Assembly (NCBI GenBank): GCA_958299035.1
Contig: CATQJL010000305.1
Span: 68,478,792-68,542,791 of the forward strand
DNA from: Cylicocyclus nassatus
Lineage: Eukaryota > Nematoda > Chromadorea > Rhabditida > Strongylidae
Direction of reading: 5' to 3'
Length of the DNA: 64,000 nt
Numbering within the stretch: the stretch's first letter is position 1; each line of letters begins with the position of its first letter. The position numbers and the translations under genes were made by a program. The notes beneath the pieces were generated by a model that was not told where the DNA came from, did no database searches, and saw only the letters and a list, made by a program, of their open reading frames with translations. Of this stretch, positions 45,400 to 58,584 are shown one piece after another.

Positions 45400-47860
45400 G
45401 AAGGAATGGAAGTGAAATGAGACATCAGTCAGCCTAGTCTAGATCTATATAAATATCTTATCTTTCAGTGTTGGATTTATTGTAAACAGCGTAAGCCATC
45501 CTGTTTTGGCGAAAAAACTGCGAAGAAATTTTGAGGGCTTATCAAACCGGCCTCTTGAGGGAAAAGTAAATAACCGCATTGTTTCCAAACTTGGGACTTA
45601 TTTTTGCGCTTTTGAAAAGGAACAAGCTAGTACCGCATCGCAACTCTTTGAATGGCAACGATATCAAGCCAGCCTCGCTAAACTGGTTTTCGTTCATTTT
45701 TCAGAAACTTAGATATAGGCAAGGTAGCGTGCAAGTATTACCTTGAGCCGCTACTGAGATAAGTCTTAAGATTGAGCAAGTGCATTTTGTACCAAGTTTT
45801 TGCGGTTTACCTATAAAATGATTGGACCCGGTTTCCTTGCATCTGGTTTCCACCCATTTAGTTTGTTTCCAATACCGCTTTATATAACATTTGAGAATAG
45901 GAATTCCCTTTGTGTGGAGCAGAGTCAGCAAGAAAAATTTCTGATTTTGCTTCTGTTGATAATATTCCTCTCAACTTCTACTAGGTAGCTTTTCGGAGGC
46001 AAAACGGCTGTGTTTCATAATGAAGCTGCAGATAAATGATTTTGGAAATTTTGTTAGGCAGAATTTCATATAATTTGAAAAAAAAATGCATAAATTAAGC
46101 GGGCACAATGTATCGCATGGCTAAAATCCTGAAAAAAAAACTGAATTTTTTTACTACTAATCTTATAGATCTAACGAACTTATTATTCGACTGACACAAT
46201 TTACGTGGCAGCAGTTTACCATTTTTTTTTCGAATTCTGGCTTTTTTACAGAGTCATATTTTAGAGAGATTTCAGAGGACAAAGGACAAAGGTTTCTCTT
46301 ATTGCCAAGAGTGAATGATAAAGCTTACTTTGTTGACTATATCAGAGTTCACTGCAATCTTTTGGCGATTTGATCTCAAGCAATCAAAAATTAAGATTTT
46401 CTTTTTTACCTGGATTCTGACACTTGTTGATGGAAAGCGGCCTAGGTGTTATCACAAAGGCATGTCTTCTAACTACTAATCGAAAATCAAATGCATGCGA
46501 ATTGGTCAAGATCTCAGGAACTTAAGTACAGCAGAAAGTTGATGTCAAAGTAATGCCTTTTGAAGCGGTAATTCAACACTCTAGCGAAGATCCAATTTAG
46601 AATAGTCATTTAGCCTCAAACATCATTTTGAAACGAAAGACCAAGTGTAGGTGTGAATGCTTGAAAATATGAGTGACGCAATGAATGGTCATTCGATCTT
46701 TTCCGAAGTTTAAATAGTGATGGACCAGCATGACGCAAGCTGTGTGGTGTGTTCAGTTTTTTCTTTGCATTCCAACACAAACAACCGTCCAGTAAATTCC
46801 AGACTCGTCGAGTCGTTGAGCAAACATCCTCACTTGAGTTTCCGCTTATCAGCTGGCATTAATGTGATGGAAAAAGCGACGAAAACTGGTATTGAAGGGC
46901 TTTCACGTCGTATGCCTATGGCTCAAAACACTTTCGTTTCCTGAGCCGTGACGAGCCTGCTAAACAAAAACAATGAAGTAGACATAGCGCATTTTGTGGC
47001 TTTACCAATATCGTGGAAAGCACACGGATAAGATCACTCCAGTAGCATGACTTTTTTCCGTTGAATATCAAAGGATTATGTCACAATCTCCTTTTTTATA
47101 TGTCATACCCAAACCTTTCTACTACTTGCGCTTGCAATTTTTACAGCAAATTTCCAAATCCCTCTTCTACATCAGTGGAGGCACAAATTTTTGCCAGCTT
47201 CAACCAACTGTTAGAATCACCTAAGCAAGTCATGCATTATTTATACCTTATCCTGTACACATATTAAAGCATCTGTTAACCAAACTCTAAAAATCGTTTT
47301 TAGGGGAATGGTACCCACACAAAGTTACTTTTGTGCCGAAAAAATACTTGGATATACACTGACGTCACACATCTCAAGAGTGATGATGACGAGTGCAAAT
47401 ACACTTTCCAGCTCTGCTAAAAAACACCATTGTGACTCATGGATTTATTCAAAGGGTAGTAGAAAAGTTTATTTTATCACTGGTATCAAAACAAACGAAT
47501 CCATTCAGCAATAGTATTAGTTTGAGATTGCTTTTCTGTCTCTGCGAATTCAAATCTAAGCTGTAAAATCAAAGATGCGCAGTTTATAATATGTATGGGT
47601 GATTATATACATTTATCGCGAGAGAGAGAATTATTTTAACAAAGTTCCTATAAAGGTGTCGTTCAATCGTTATGCATGTGAGCTAGATTTTGTTCTTATT
47701 AACAATTTGCATATATCACAAGAGGGAGGTAATAAATAGTATTCTATAGTACTCGGCAGGTCTATTCGGAATAACCTGAAAAACTCATGTGGCTTGAAAG
47801 TAAAGCAAGATAGAAGAGCAACAAACCTGCCTGCAACAAACAGTTTAACATCAGATATAG
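45400..47860. other. Gene-poor DNA between paralogs 1 and 2
   Basis: No exon of the secreted family and no other supported gene. The 45506-45712 forward frame lacks recognisable features. Confidence 0.4.
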
Positions 47861-47869
47861 GTAGAATAT

Positions 47870-49337
47870 CTAGGGAAGAAGTGCTTCGGCTGGTGGATTG
47901 TACAGTGGAATGACCACCTCGCCTTAAATGGCTAATATCATTTACTGTGGGGACTGTATTAGATTTTTTTTCAATCATAAACGACTCCTGTTTGAGGAAT
48001 GTAGCAGCACGTTGAGATAAAATGTGAACGAAATTCTTCCTTAGGCTACGTAGATGTGCTTAAAGGCAGTGTCTTACCAAAATTTAGTTGCCGAGATTTT
48101 CGCATTTTGCAAGCCTGTCAGACCCTGTCTAGCATTGTATGGGCTCAAAATCGCATGAAGTTCCCAAAAACCCCGTTTTCTGGAGACCCCGCGGAAGCGA
48201 CGTGGACGAGTTGTTCCTTCCAACTTCAACCTCAGCCACATGGCAGCAACAGAGGGGAGGTGGATGCCAAGTGGAGGGACATGTTCAAACGCGTAAGAGG
48301 GGAAACCGAGGGAGTCGTCCACGCGTACCAAGTCGCTCCGCGTACCACTTTGAGCGAATTTTTCTCAGCGTGGAGGGGGTCAAATTGAGTGGAAATTGTT
48401 GCAATAGCCTATTTAGAGGTCCCTATAATGGAATATATGAAGATCCGCGCGACTTCAACTTTGGTGAGACACTGCCTTTAACATGTTAACGACCGAGCCA
48501 TTTTTGACCACATCAAAATGGACTGATGATCTATAGTTGCGGTTTAGGCTTTTTAACAGCTACCGCAATGTCCGGTCTTCTGTATTTCAACCAGGCCACC
48601 GATGACGAGTTTTCTACTGGTTCCAAGAGTGCAATTGGGAAAAATACTGAACTGTAACAAAAACTAGACTTTGAAAGGATACGATCTGCAAGAAGTGTGG
48701 GCCACCGGTGGTACACATCGTCGTCTTTGGGTTAATATTTATCATACTGCCATAAGCCTACTCAGTATGAGAAATTACGTTTGATTTTTTTTGATCATAT
48801 CTGACTTTCCTCTCAATTTCGAGTGGATTTTGTTCAAATTAATCTGATTTTTTAAAATTTTTTTGTTTTATTTCCTAGACCGCGCGATTATTTTGAAGTT
48901 AATCTCCACAGGTTTTGCAATTCACTTTCAGAAATCATAAGTACTAACTTCTTTATATTGTTCCACTACACACACGCTGAGATCTAAAATATGCTTACCG
49001 CACGGTCCTACGACAACGTCTGGCACGCCTACAGGGTTACTTGTAGTTGCTGGAGGACATGGATTGACATAATAGACTAGAAAAGAGTATGTAATTTACA
49101 AATAAAGCACTTCCATTACCTTACCTGGTGGAGGCATTGGAGGACACGGGCATGGACAACAGCAGCAACAACATGAGCCCTGGAATTGCTGATTAATTCA
49201 TTGCAATTTCGCCTTGAATTTGCTAAAAGAAATGCTCTTAAGTTCAGGCTTACCAAACCACCACCCAAGCCGCCGAATCCGCCAAACTGCGCAAACGAAT
49301 ACTGCACAATCAGTAGCATGATACACACTTTTCGCAT
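47870..49337 (-). CDS. Secreted Cys/Gly-rich protein, paralog 2 (short form)
   Basis: Exons: 49337-49254, 49179-49125, 49076-48999 and 47922-47870; phases 0, 1, 1 as in paralog 1; 89 aa. Exon 1 encodes MRKVCIMLLIVQYSFAQ, a clear signal peptide with a predicted cut after FAQ, then FGGFGGLGGGL. Exon 2 is GSCCCCCCPCPCPPMPPP. Exon 3 has YYVNPCPPATTSNPVGVPDV and VVGPCG, matching the end of exon 3 of paralog 1. Exon 4 has EVVIPLYNPPAEALLP, matching its last exon. The long NIYIHLPNR module is absent. The last intron (1076 nt) contains a TTAA-flanked MITE. An acceptor (AGATTTCAG, ending at 49370) lies 32 nt before ATG. Function unknown. Confidence 0.78.
48060..48481. mobile_element. MITE, AGGCAGTG family, copy 4 (TTAA flanks)
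   Basis: Element 48064-48477 (414 bp) starting AGGCAGTGTCTTACCAAA and ending TTTGGTGAGACACTGCCT. TTAA lies on both sides (48060-48063 and 48478-48481). It sits in the last intron of paralog 2. The overlapping 110- and 116-aa frames inside are not proteins. Confidence 0.8.
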
Positions 49338-49657
49338 CTTAGATACTTGTTGCACCAGACTGTTCTTACCTGAAATCTAGAAGTTTTAGCTTAGTAGGTT
49401 TGGTTTTTTTGTTATGCATAAATTTGTTGATTTTTCGAGATTTGCAGTTGTTCACACGAGGACGATGGTTTTCCGGACCTGTGGTAATCACTAAATATTG
49501 GCAGCTGCCTAGTAAGTATATTGTCATATGAGAGTTTCAATTTTGAGCTCCCGTACAAGCACCGTAAATGATAATGAAAGCTTTGCTTTGTCAATCATAC
49601 AGTCTGTTGTAACTGTTTGAATCTATCGGGAAAATTTTCTCGAAGATTGAGATGTGC

Positions 49658-50653
49658 AGGGTGTCCCAAATGTATGTTCGATCGCAAACTCTCCTGCATC
49701 ATCAGCTTGCTTTTGCGGATCTTTTGAAACCATATTCTAGGGCTAGCTTCAACTCATATTCGCAGTATAAAACGAACCACCCATGCAAAAGTGGACACGC
49801 CCTTGCTTCCCTCGTTACTGTATGATTATGGAGGGAACATTCAAAGGGTGCTATAGGCAGTGTCCCGGCAGATTTTGTCTTCCAGTTTTTTTACCTTTTC
49901 AGGGCCTTTTTGCCTTGAGGAATATCCATATCTGGGCTTTTCAGCGCATAAAATTGGCAAAAATGAGCCTTTTTCAAAGTTTTTCAGATCCCCATTTAGT
50001 GGAAAATACGTGCAGGTGAGCGGGGCCCGGAAAAAGGGAGGAGGGAAGGGGTGCGAAAGATTTCCGGCGTATTTTCACTTAATGTGGACCTGAAAATTTG
50101 AAAGTGTTATTTTCGCCATTCTCATGCGCTGAAAGTCCCAGATATGGGTTCCCCAAGGCGAAAAGGCTCCGAATAGGTGAAAAAGTGAAAAGCGTAATTT
50201 TGCCGAGACGCTGCCAACCAATAAGGAAAAATCGCTCCAAAAGGAATGCGAAGGTGTCCAAAACTTGTCCCCAGCTTAATCAGCACTGCTAACTTAATGC
50301 TTTTGCTGCACCCTTTGAGCAAAAAGCTTTGGTGACTAAAATAGAATAATCGTCAACAATCTAATTTAACCATCCAAACTGCGCAAACATGTACAAATTA
50401 CTCATTAATGAAAGAAAAGCTTCCATCACAATATCTTTCAGACGTTTTGAAATTTCCTGAAAAGCCAGCTATATTGCAGTAACGACATTGTGTTGAAAGT
50501 TCCTATTGTAATCTGATAGTAATAAGGAACGATAGGCTATCCGTTTTGTATTGTAAACTCGAACTGAAGCCACCTCTGCAGATTCCCGAACTTCGCGAAG
50601 GCTATACGGGAGAGTCATTAGCAAACACACATTTCCATTTTTGACATCCTGTA
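49658..50653. mobile_element. Possible mariner-like element hosting a MITE
   Basis: CAGGGTGTCCCAAATGTATG at 49658 pairs loosely with the inverted CATTTTTGACATCCTG ending near 50652, followed by TA. The right arm is diverged and the left flank is not TA, so this is tentative. A MITE (49855-50217) lies inside. Confidence 0.35.
49855..50217. mobile_element. MITE, AGGCAGTG family, copy 5
   Basis: Left arm AGGCAGTGTCCCGGCAGATT through CATATCTGGGCTTTTCAGCG; right arm is its complement (CGCTGAAAGTCCCAGATATG ... GAGACGCTGCC). Arms exceed 120 bp, longer than in other copies. No clear target duplication remains. Confidence 0.7.
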
Positions 50654-52960
50654 TATCAGCAGGGTTCTGGAACGTTGATTACAAAACACCCCCTCCCATT
50701 TTTTAGCTTTCAAATCGCTCCTCCAAACTGGAAAGAAAACGTGAATTTGCAGTAAAGCCTAATCTGCTTTGAAGTTACATCTTTAGACGTCTGCAGTCTT
50801 AATTATGGAAATAGCTGTTATCATGGTTTAAATTTTGTTGGAAAAAGGCACTTTTACACTGCAAAGTCATTAAGGAAGTATTCAATCTTTTCATGCTTTT
50901 GCTGACTTAGTATGAATTTAATAATATCTGAAAGGGCTAGTGACTTCATAGCAGCATCAATTGTGTCTGCAAACTTCTAGTGAAACCCCTCTAAAACTCC
51001 CAAATTAACGTAGGCAATTTGTATTGCTTTCTTCAGTATTTTCTTAATATTGCCATTCTTATTATGACTTCAAAGCTTCAATAGCTTGCTCAGAATTTTA
51101 GATGGATAGAAATTTGCATCACTGACAACATACTCCTACCAAATGAAAAAATTTCTATCAGATCTATCAGATTGAAAAATCCAACACTAAGTTGGAGCCA
51201 GTCCTTGATATGCTTACAAAGGAAGATGTTTAGTCGAAGTGACCTTTTGAAGTGCGATGTACAACATCTTGGAGAACATATAAACGCTGATACCGAATCT
51301 GTCTTCCGTAGCTGTGCAGCATTCATGCACGAAAAGTTATGAATGTTCTTTGGGGCAAAAAATCCAGTGATTTTCTAGACGAAATCAGCTGCCAAGTATT
51401 TTCTGAGGCAGCGGAGTGTAACTATAAGAGTACTTACCGCATTAGGTGCTCTGATAACTATGACTGCTCTAAGCGCTAGAAAAAAGACTACGCCTATTTT
51501 TACCCTACTTACACCTTCAACTTATTGCTCCAATAAACGCTAATGACTCTTCGTCCAAGAAGGCTTTGCAGATAGGGAAGACTGATTTGAAATCAGCGGT
51601 TTAGGCCCTCCACAATGATTTATAATGCATCTCTTCTTAAAAGACCACTTCGCTAATCATCATTCCCTTTCAGAGGAAGGGCTGCTACCGAGAAAGTAGC
51701 ATTCTAGACTTACCGCATGAAGTATTGGGTCGTAACCTAAGTTTTGTGACATTTTTTCCTCAAAAAAATCAGAGACCAGCAAAGGTTGATATCTAGTACA
51801 TATGAAAAGTGGACAATGGACTGTCTTTTGGCATCATTTTCAACCTCACGATATGGGTTGCAATAAATATAAAAACAATTTTATGATGCCACTTTGATCT
51901 CTATTTTTTTCTTTTTTCTTAGAGTGATGCTCTCATTCTTATTTTTTCATGGTCTTAGATTTCTGGAGATCTCAGTACTAGAAAAAATGCAGCTTCAAAG
52001 TGTAGGCTCTTCAATAACACAGTTTCGAAGTTTGCCAAAAAATTATTTGAAACTTTTTTAAAATCAAAAATTGGATAATTTATTGGCATATGTATATTAA
52101 AAAGGTACAACCTTCGACTTACCAACTCTATTAGCTTTTAAAAAAATATCAACCCTTATGCAAGAAATAATAGTAAGGCATCTTCGGAGATTTCGACGGT
52201 TGTCTATCTATGAGAAGAAAAAGTAATAACAAAAAATAACTCAGAACTTGTGACTAATCAAATAATCAACTTTTGAATTGATCATAAGTGTTTCAAATCT
52301 TCACATATGAAATCATCACACATACACAAAAGATTGCAAGCAAAAGGATTCTTGCACACTACAATTATCGACAAAAAAACACTCTTGGCAGTTTTTTGCA
52401 CAAGTGTGCAAGACCAAGAAAGGAAGAAAAATTACTCAGCAAGTACTTGTGTCTGCCGAAAACGGCTTTTATACCGGCTAGTAAACAGTAATCCAAACTC
52501 TGTGGCTACTTCCCAATATATTACTGGTCAGTGGCACACGCAAACCACAAGTAAATATCGGAATCCGGTACGAATGGACGTGAAGGGTGCAAAACAAACA
52601 CAACATCACACTACGCTTCAACACCTCTACTATTGACTATGTATTTTACGCTGAGCATCGACAGGTTTTCGATTGTTTGACTTAGTGGCTATGTTGTCAG
52701 AATGTAGCCGAAAGTGCGGAAGCATGTAGTGTTATGCAATATGGGCTCTTATGCAATGCTCACATAGTTAGGTTGTAACATAGGTTCCTGCACCAGAGAA
52801 GGAACCGCAATCTATACGTATATAAGACTTAAAGTTTGTGAGTAAGTATGTTTCATGAGAAGAATAGAGGTTGTGCGTCGAAACAATGGGTAGTCTATAG
52901 GGGAGAAGTAAAGCATATCTCGGACCTTCCCAGGCACCCTTCCCAGGGAAACGCCTAAAC
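50654..52960. other. Gene-poor AT-rich DNA
   Basis: No recognisable gene. It may include the 5' untranslated region or missing first frame of the LINE that follows, but no gag-like ORF1 with zinc knuckles is visible. Confidence 0.4.
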
Positions 52961-55900
52961 ATGCCAGGTCCATCTGATTTCATTTCGTGCTTTCTATTCA
53001 ATGCGCGCAGTTTAGTAAATAAACTGCATTTACTTCATGGTTTTTTGAAAATCCACTATTCTGATATATTGTGTGTTACCGAATCCTGGTTAAGCCAAAA
53101 GATCTCCGATTGTGAACTGATTGCTGATCTCCCATATGACGTTTTTCGAGCCGATCGCACTGTAAGCAAAGGTGGGGGCGTTTGCTGCTTCGTCAAAACC
53201 GAGTTTTCTGTTCAGCGCACCATAGTTACCGGACATATCAAATCCGATGTGCTTTGTTTGAACATTTTTACTACTCGATCATTTTCCCCGATAAAAATTG
53301 TCATAGTATATCGCCCGCCAAGCTCTAGTGTGAGCGATGATGATGATCTAATCAATGTTATTCGCGATTTCAGTTCCTCTCCAGCTGAAATGATCGTATT
53401 GGGAGATTTTGATGTTAATGCTTCTTCTTCTCATAGACACCCACATAATGCACATAATGCGCATTTACTCTCTCTTCTCCGGGGATGTGGGCTCACACAG
53501 AATGTGAATTCTCCTACCAGAGGTAGATCAGTTATTGATCTTGTCTTTTCCTCTCACGATATTTTGGACGGACTGCGTGCACTCCCGCCCTTTGGTACAT
53601 CAGATCATAATGTAGTATCTTTTCGCATTCGTTTTTCTTTTCCCAAAAAAGTCTTTTTGCCTTTTCCTGATCTTTTCGGAGCTGACTATTTCAAAATGAA
53701 TACTGAGCTCATGCAAATTGATTGGTCACTCGTTTTCGCCGGATACACTTTTGTCGATGACTTGTACCATCGCTTTTGTCTAGTGCTCTACAATGCCATG
53801 GCCAAGTATATACCTTTCGTGACGCAAAAACCTCCTTTTCGTAAATTTCCTATTCATATTCAAAATTTGGTTGAACAGAAATCAAGACTGTTTTCTAATC
53901 TTAGTGATCCATTAGCAGATACGTTGTACATAAAAGTCTGTCGTGATCTTGGTTACCACCTCAAAAAATTCTTCAGTAATCATGAACATCGCCTTAATAG
54001 GCAAGGTAGTAAAAAGCTATTTCGGTATCTAAGAGCCAGGGTTAAAGGTGGGGCAAGACTCCCAGCAATAACAGATGGTGGAGAAACCTACGCAGAGGAT
54101 CAAGGGAAAGCTGATGCTCTGGGGCTCTTTTTTGCTAAAGTATTCGACCACACTTCAAAGGATATTGATACAGTCAGGCAACCGACTGTGCGTATCCAGG
54201 AGTCTTGTGGGACCCTGCAAGTTACCCCTGGAAGTGTTTTTGAGATTTTAAAAAAGCTTAAATCATCTACTTCTGCCACTCACGATGGCATACCACAGAT
54301 TCTTTACAGAAAATGTGCTCCTTCGCTTTGTTACCCTCTCGCGTACATTTTTAATGCTTCTCTCTTTACTTCTGCAGTTCCAAAAATATGGAAAGAAGCT
54401 CTCATTGCGGCTATTCTCAAAAGAGAAAATATGTGTACTCTAGCAAACTTCCGGCCCATTAGCATCATGCCCACAACCGAGAAAATTCTTAAGAAGCTTG
54501 TCAGAGACAAGATCTTTGATTGGTTTGATAGTAACCATGTTTTTCCTCCCGAACAGCATGGCTTCTTACCATCTTGCTCCACTACTACCTTGCTCCTGGA
54601 TTATGTTTTTGATTTTTGACTGGTTCACTGCTCTTAATCATAACAAATCTGTTTATATTATTTACTTCGACTTTTCCAAAGCTTTTGATAAGGTGAATCA
54701 TCAAAATCTTCTTTTCAAACTTGAGAATTATGGCATCAGAGGGAACCTATTGTCTTGGTTTGAATCGTATCTCCAAGATAGAGGAATGACAGTACGTGTA
54801 GGGAGTAGGTACTCAAATCGATTCCATTGTTGCAGCGGAGTGCCTCAGGGATGTATACTCTCACCTTTGTTTTTTGTGATCTATGTTGCTGAATTACCAA
54901 TGTTTTTTAAAAAGGACCCCGAAGTCAAAGTTCAGATGTTTGCGGATGACATTAAAATTTACTTTTGTTGTAATGATAGCCAGCAAGAAGAAGCTTTTGA
55001 AGCGCTTTCTTCAGCGATTCATCGAATGACAATTTGGTCACAAGATTGGAAAATTCCTATAAACATTTCTACAACGGTGTTGCATTTGGGTCACTCTCCC
55101 TGTCGCACGTACAGCTACAACGGTGTCAATCTTGAGTCATCTACTCTTGTGAGAGACCTGGGTATCATGATAGATAGTTCGCTTAAATTCACTTCTCATT
55201 TTGAGTCTATCATCAAAAAATCATCTGCTGTCCTATTCAAGATTTTCAGAAATATTCATAGCAATGACCCTGAATTGTTTGTGCGACTGTATAAAAGCTG
55301 TGTATTGCCTCATCTGGAATATGCATCTCCCATTTGGAGCCCTTTTTGGAATAAACACATTAAGAAGATTGAGAGAATACAAAAAACATTCACAAGAATT
55401 GTCTTCTACAGATGCTTTCCTGATGCAGGATATCCACAGTCATTGCCATCCTATCGCTTTCGCCTTGAAAAATTGAAGCTTCAGAGTTTGAAATATAGGA
55501 GAGACCGAGTAAATATTGCATTTTCAAGCCTGGCAGCCAACGCACAGGTGGGTTTCATTTTTCCTATCGTAAGCTTGGCAAAAAATTGTTTTCAACTGTT
55601 TTTAACTCTTTCTTTTGTCCTACAACTAGATGGCTCACTCTACTGCCTACAGAAGTAATCAGTAGTGAAAACTCTCACATATTTCGTAGAAAATTAGAAG
55701 ATCTCAATGTACTACGTGAAATAAAAATGGATGATTCTTAGGTATCGCTTGTTCACTTACGCTTTTCTACTTTTCTACCTTTCTGTTGAGACATGGTCCC
55801 TCCTGATTTCAGTTCAATGTGGCTTCTACAATTCCGGCGTCTTGCGAGTTCGCGTTCTACCTCCAATTACTTGTCATTTATTACTCTTAAAGAACCGGAT

Positions 55901-56487
55901 TCTGCTCAAGAGGATCGTTCATCTTGTTTGAAATACTTCCGCATTGTTACTAACCATACACTTTGCATTTACTAACAGATGGTCAGCTCATACTATTTCC
56001 CTGGGAGCTTTATCGCAGCCTACAAACACCCAACCTCACAAGTATTGAATTTTAGTAATCCCCATTTTCTCCTAAACAAGGGTATATTCCCTGTTCGGAG
56101 ATTATCATCGCCAAGCATACCTTCATATGCTTGAGATATCTTGCTGACCTCTGAAAACCTTTTTTAATCGGTTTTCGCCAGCTAGCTTCCGCCCGTAGGC
56201 TCGTTGGCACCCAAAAATTATAGTGGAAGTTTTCAGAGGCAGCATGATTGGAATTCACGTTTGTAGCACTATTTGATCTGCAAGCCAATTTGCTAGCAGC
56301 ACCCTGGCTAATCTAAGGCAGAAATTATTGCCTAGGATGTTCCCATACTGCGTTTAATCACTTCCCTTGGACTGCTCCTTGTCCCCTCTGAATTGGTATG
56401 AGTTGCTTGTTACCGTTAGTGTTTGCTTTTGTTTGTTTGTTTTTTTTTCATATTGGCACACCTTGAGTGTAAAACATAAATAAATAA
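52961..56487 (+). pseudogene. CR1/L2-like LINE (endonuclease plus reverse transcriptase), two frameshifts
   Basis: The frame from 52961 encodes an AP endonuclease (FLFNARSLVNKLHLLHGF, DILCVTESWL, YRPPSSS, LGDFDVNA where GDFN is usual, and GTSDHNVV) and then the start of the reverse transcriptase (KIWKEALIAAIL, NFRPISIMPTTEKIL, EQHGFLPSCST). At a T5 run (54613-54617) one extra base shifts the frame. It then continues from the 54498 frame: YFDFSKAFDKVNH, SGVPQGCILSPLFF, the active-site box MFADD (54936-54950) and LYKSCVLPHLEYASPIWSPF. A second shift near 55550 separates the final part, RRKLEDLNVLREIKMDDS, which ends at about 55740. A short (TAAA)n tail at 56474-56485 may mark the 3' end. No ORF1 is seen, so it may be 5'-truncated. 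The two single-base shifts suggest a recent, inactive copy or assembly error. Confidence 0.85.
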
Positions 56488-57550
56488 ATGTTTTCGCGAA
56501 GACTATGTCGAACAGAAGTGAGTGAACCAAGAAGCCGCAAGCTTTGCACACATGTGTTTATAACCCCTGCGCACAAGAAGGCTACTTTTTGCGGCGAATC
56601 GCTCACTTCTTCTATCGATTTATTGATTTGTTTACTTATTTATATTTATTCGTACTCAATGGTCTACAATAAAAACCGTAATGATTTCGAGTAAAGCTTA
56701 CTTAGTTGCGGATGTAGACGTATTCGAGATATCGCTCCACTGACGAAGATCCATGACTTCCCTTTGCCAGCTGCAAGCTCCAAAGGTTGAGAGTTTGGTC
56801 TGGGTTCGCGGATCCTTCTTTGACTTCCGTGCAAGGGTCATCGGTGGATCAGCATGGTTTCTTCCACCTACTCCTATCCTTCTATCCCTGATCGTTGAAA
56901 TAGGTCAGAGCCAAAAACTAGCCGACCACTCGCGGGAAGAATGAAGACAGAAGTGATTTGTTTACTGTTGTTTACATCAAAGAAAACGAAGGCTTAATAA
57001 TCAAAATCGGGTTTTTTCCGTAGACCGGGAAAGCCAGCTATTAAGTCATATCCTTCTAACAATTGCTAATTCTGTCATTCCTCTCACGTGTTTTCATTGC
57101 ACTGTACAGTAGAGCAAAGTAAGCTCTACAAGATAACACCCAAAACGTTCCCCCAGCTATGCTCCATGCGAGATTGGAGCCAAAGCTAAAAAGATTCAAA
57201 TACCTAAAAAATTGGAAAAAATAGGGAGTCCTTTAAGGAAAATTCTACAAAGCTGCAACTTGATCAGAGATATTAGCATCAGACATTCACATGCACGCTC
57301 ATCGCATATTTTTATCGGCTGAGATCAAGAAAAGAAGCAAATTTTTTGTCCTTGCCAAAGCAATGCTGAGCTGTTCGCGCACCAGTAAGCGTGAATTATA
57401 AAGTCTTAAGTACAACCGTGAATTTTGAGCCCTCTACAAAGTTTAGTTTTCGAAAAATTAAAATTTGGCATAAAAACCCGATTAAAGGAAGTTAGAAGAG
57501 TACGATCTATCTATAACAGTTTTCTATTTTGGTATCTTGACTTGCCCTTA
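56488..57550. other. Gene-poor DNA
   Basis: No supported gene. The 56753-56944 frame has no exon-like borders. Confidence 0.4.
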
Positions 57551-57551
57551 A

Positions 57552-57691
57552 ATTCAACGAGAAAAACGGCTGGAAGGCGGGGCTCGAGGCCTGCTCAAGG
57601 CTAGGTATTGGTCAGAGAGCACGCTCGCGAGAGAGGCGCAGACTGCTTCGGAGTGCGAGCGATCGCCTTCTAGCCGTCAATCCCGTTGAAT
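57552..57691. mobile_element. MITE, family D copy 2
   Basis: Arms begin ATTCAACGAGAAAAACGGCT and end with the complement GCCGTCAATCCCGTTGAAT. The core GCTAGGTATTGGTCAGAGAG and GAGAGGCGCAGACTGC matches the core of the element at 12793-12970 although the termini differ. About 140 bp, non-coding. Confidence 0.6.
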
Positions 57692-58284
57692 CAAATGCTT
57701 TTATTGCGTGATAATTTTCACAGTATACTAATGTATAGCGTGATTTGAGAAACATAATTAATTACAACCTCTACTTACTAATTTTCCTCATTTCTAATAA
57801 TTCTAATTTTTAATTTTTAATTTTGTTTCTTTTCTTTGCAATATCACCTTGGACTTTAGAAAAAAATTACTGACAACCTTACAAGAAGCCAGAAAATTTA
57901 GTAAACGTTGCGATAGCCTTGGATAAAATATTACCTGTTGAAACATTTTCTGGTAAGTTTCGTCAATTAGCACAAGACTCTCTTGCATAAAAAGACTTAC
58001 AATTAGCATGGTCTTCATTCGTTTGCTTAGCAAATTTCGTACCTTGATGGTTGCGCAATTCAAGATCAAAGGCTGCTCCCGACAAATCTCTACGAAAACT
58101 TTTCTTTATCTAAGCTTATTCGTCCGGCTGATTGCAAAGCTGGGTAACGCAAGGTGAAAGGGAGCTTTCTTCAAAGCGCCTGTATGAGTTTGAATTACTG
58201 AAGCAGAGCCCGCCAATGCTAAGTTGTGGGAGTTGAGTGTTGTTGTGGGAAACAACGGTCATAACTATGTGACATATACGCGCT

Positions 58285-58584
58285 TTAAACATTGACGACA
58301 ATGTGACCCACATGCTTGGTCATGCAATGTCTGCCACCCGGGACACCATGACCCACATTGTGGGTATGGCTTAAATTTTGTTGAAGACTGCTATTTTAAA
58401 GCGCATTTTTCAGAAGTTCTCTTACGTTTTAACAGTAGAAGTCGCTCTTGTGTTTGTCGCCTGCTTCATAGAATTACTGGGCATGCTGTAGTTGACGATC
58501 TGCATGATTTTGGCTGGATCCGTGGAAAGCATTGTCCCGATAGGCAGACAACTAAAAACGCACGTTGTCGTCAACGCGCTAACT
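58285..58584. mobile_element. piggyBac-like MITE, copy 2
   Basis: Begins ACATTGACGAC after TTAA (58285-58288) and ends GTCGTCAACGCGCTAA, a degraded form of the copy at 38950-39261. It shares the inner hairpin (GTGACCCACATG / CATGACCCACATTG region) and the AGGCAGACAACTAAAAA string near its right end. About 296 bp. Confidence 0.65.

Noticed and set aside
45588..45610. Second SL1-like sequence (minus strand)
   Set aside because: Only about a dozen consecutive-position matches to the leader, within what AT-rich DNA can give by chance.
48056..48489. 110- and 116-aa forward frames
   Set aside because: They lie within the TTAA-flanked MITE inside an intron of paralog 2.
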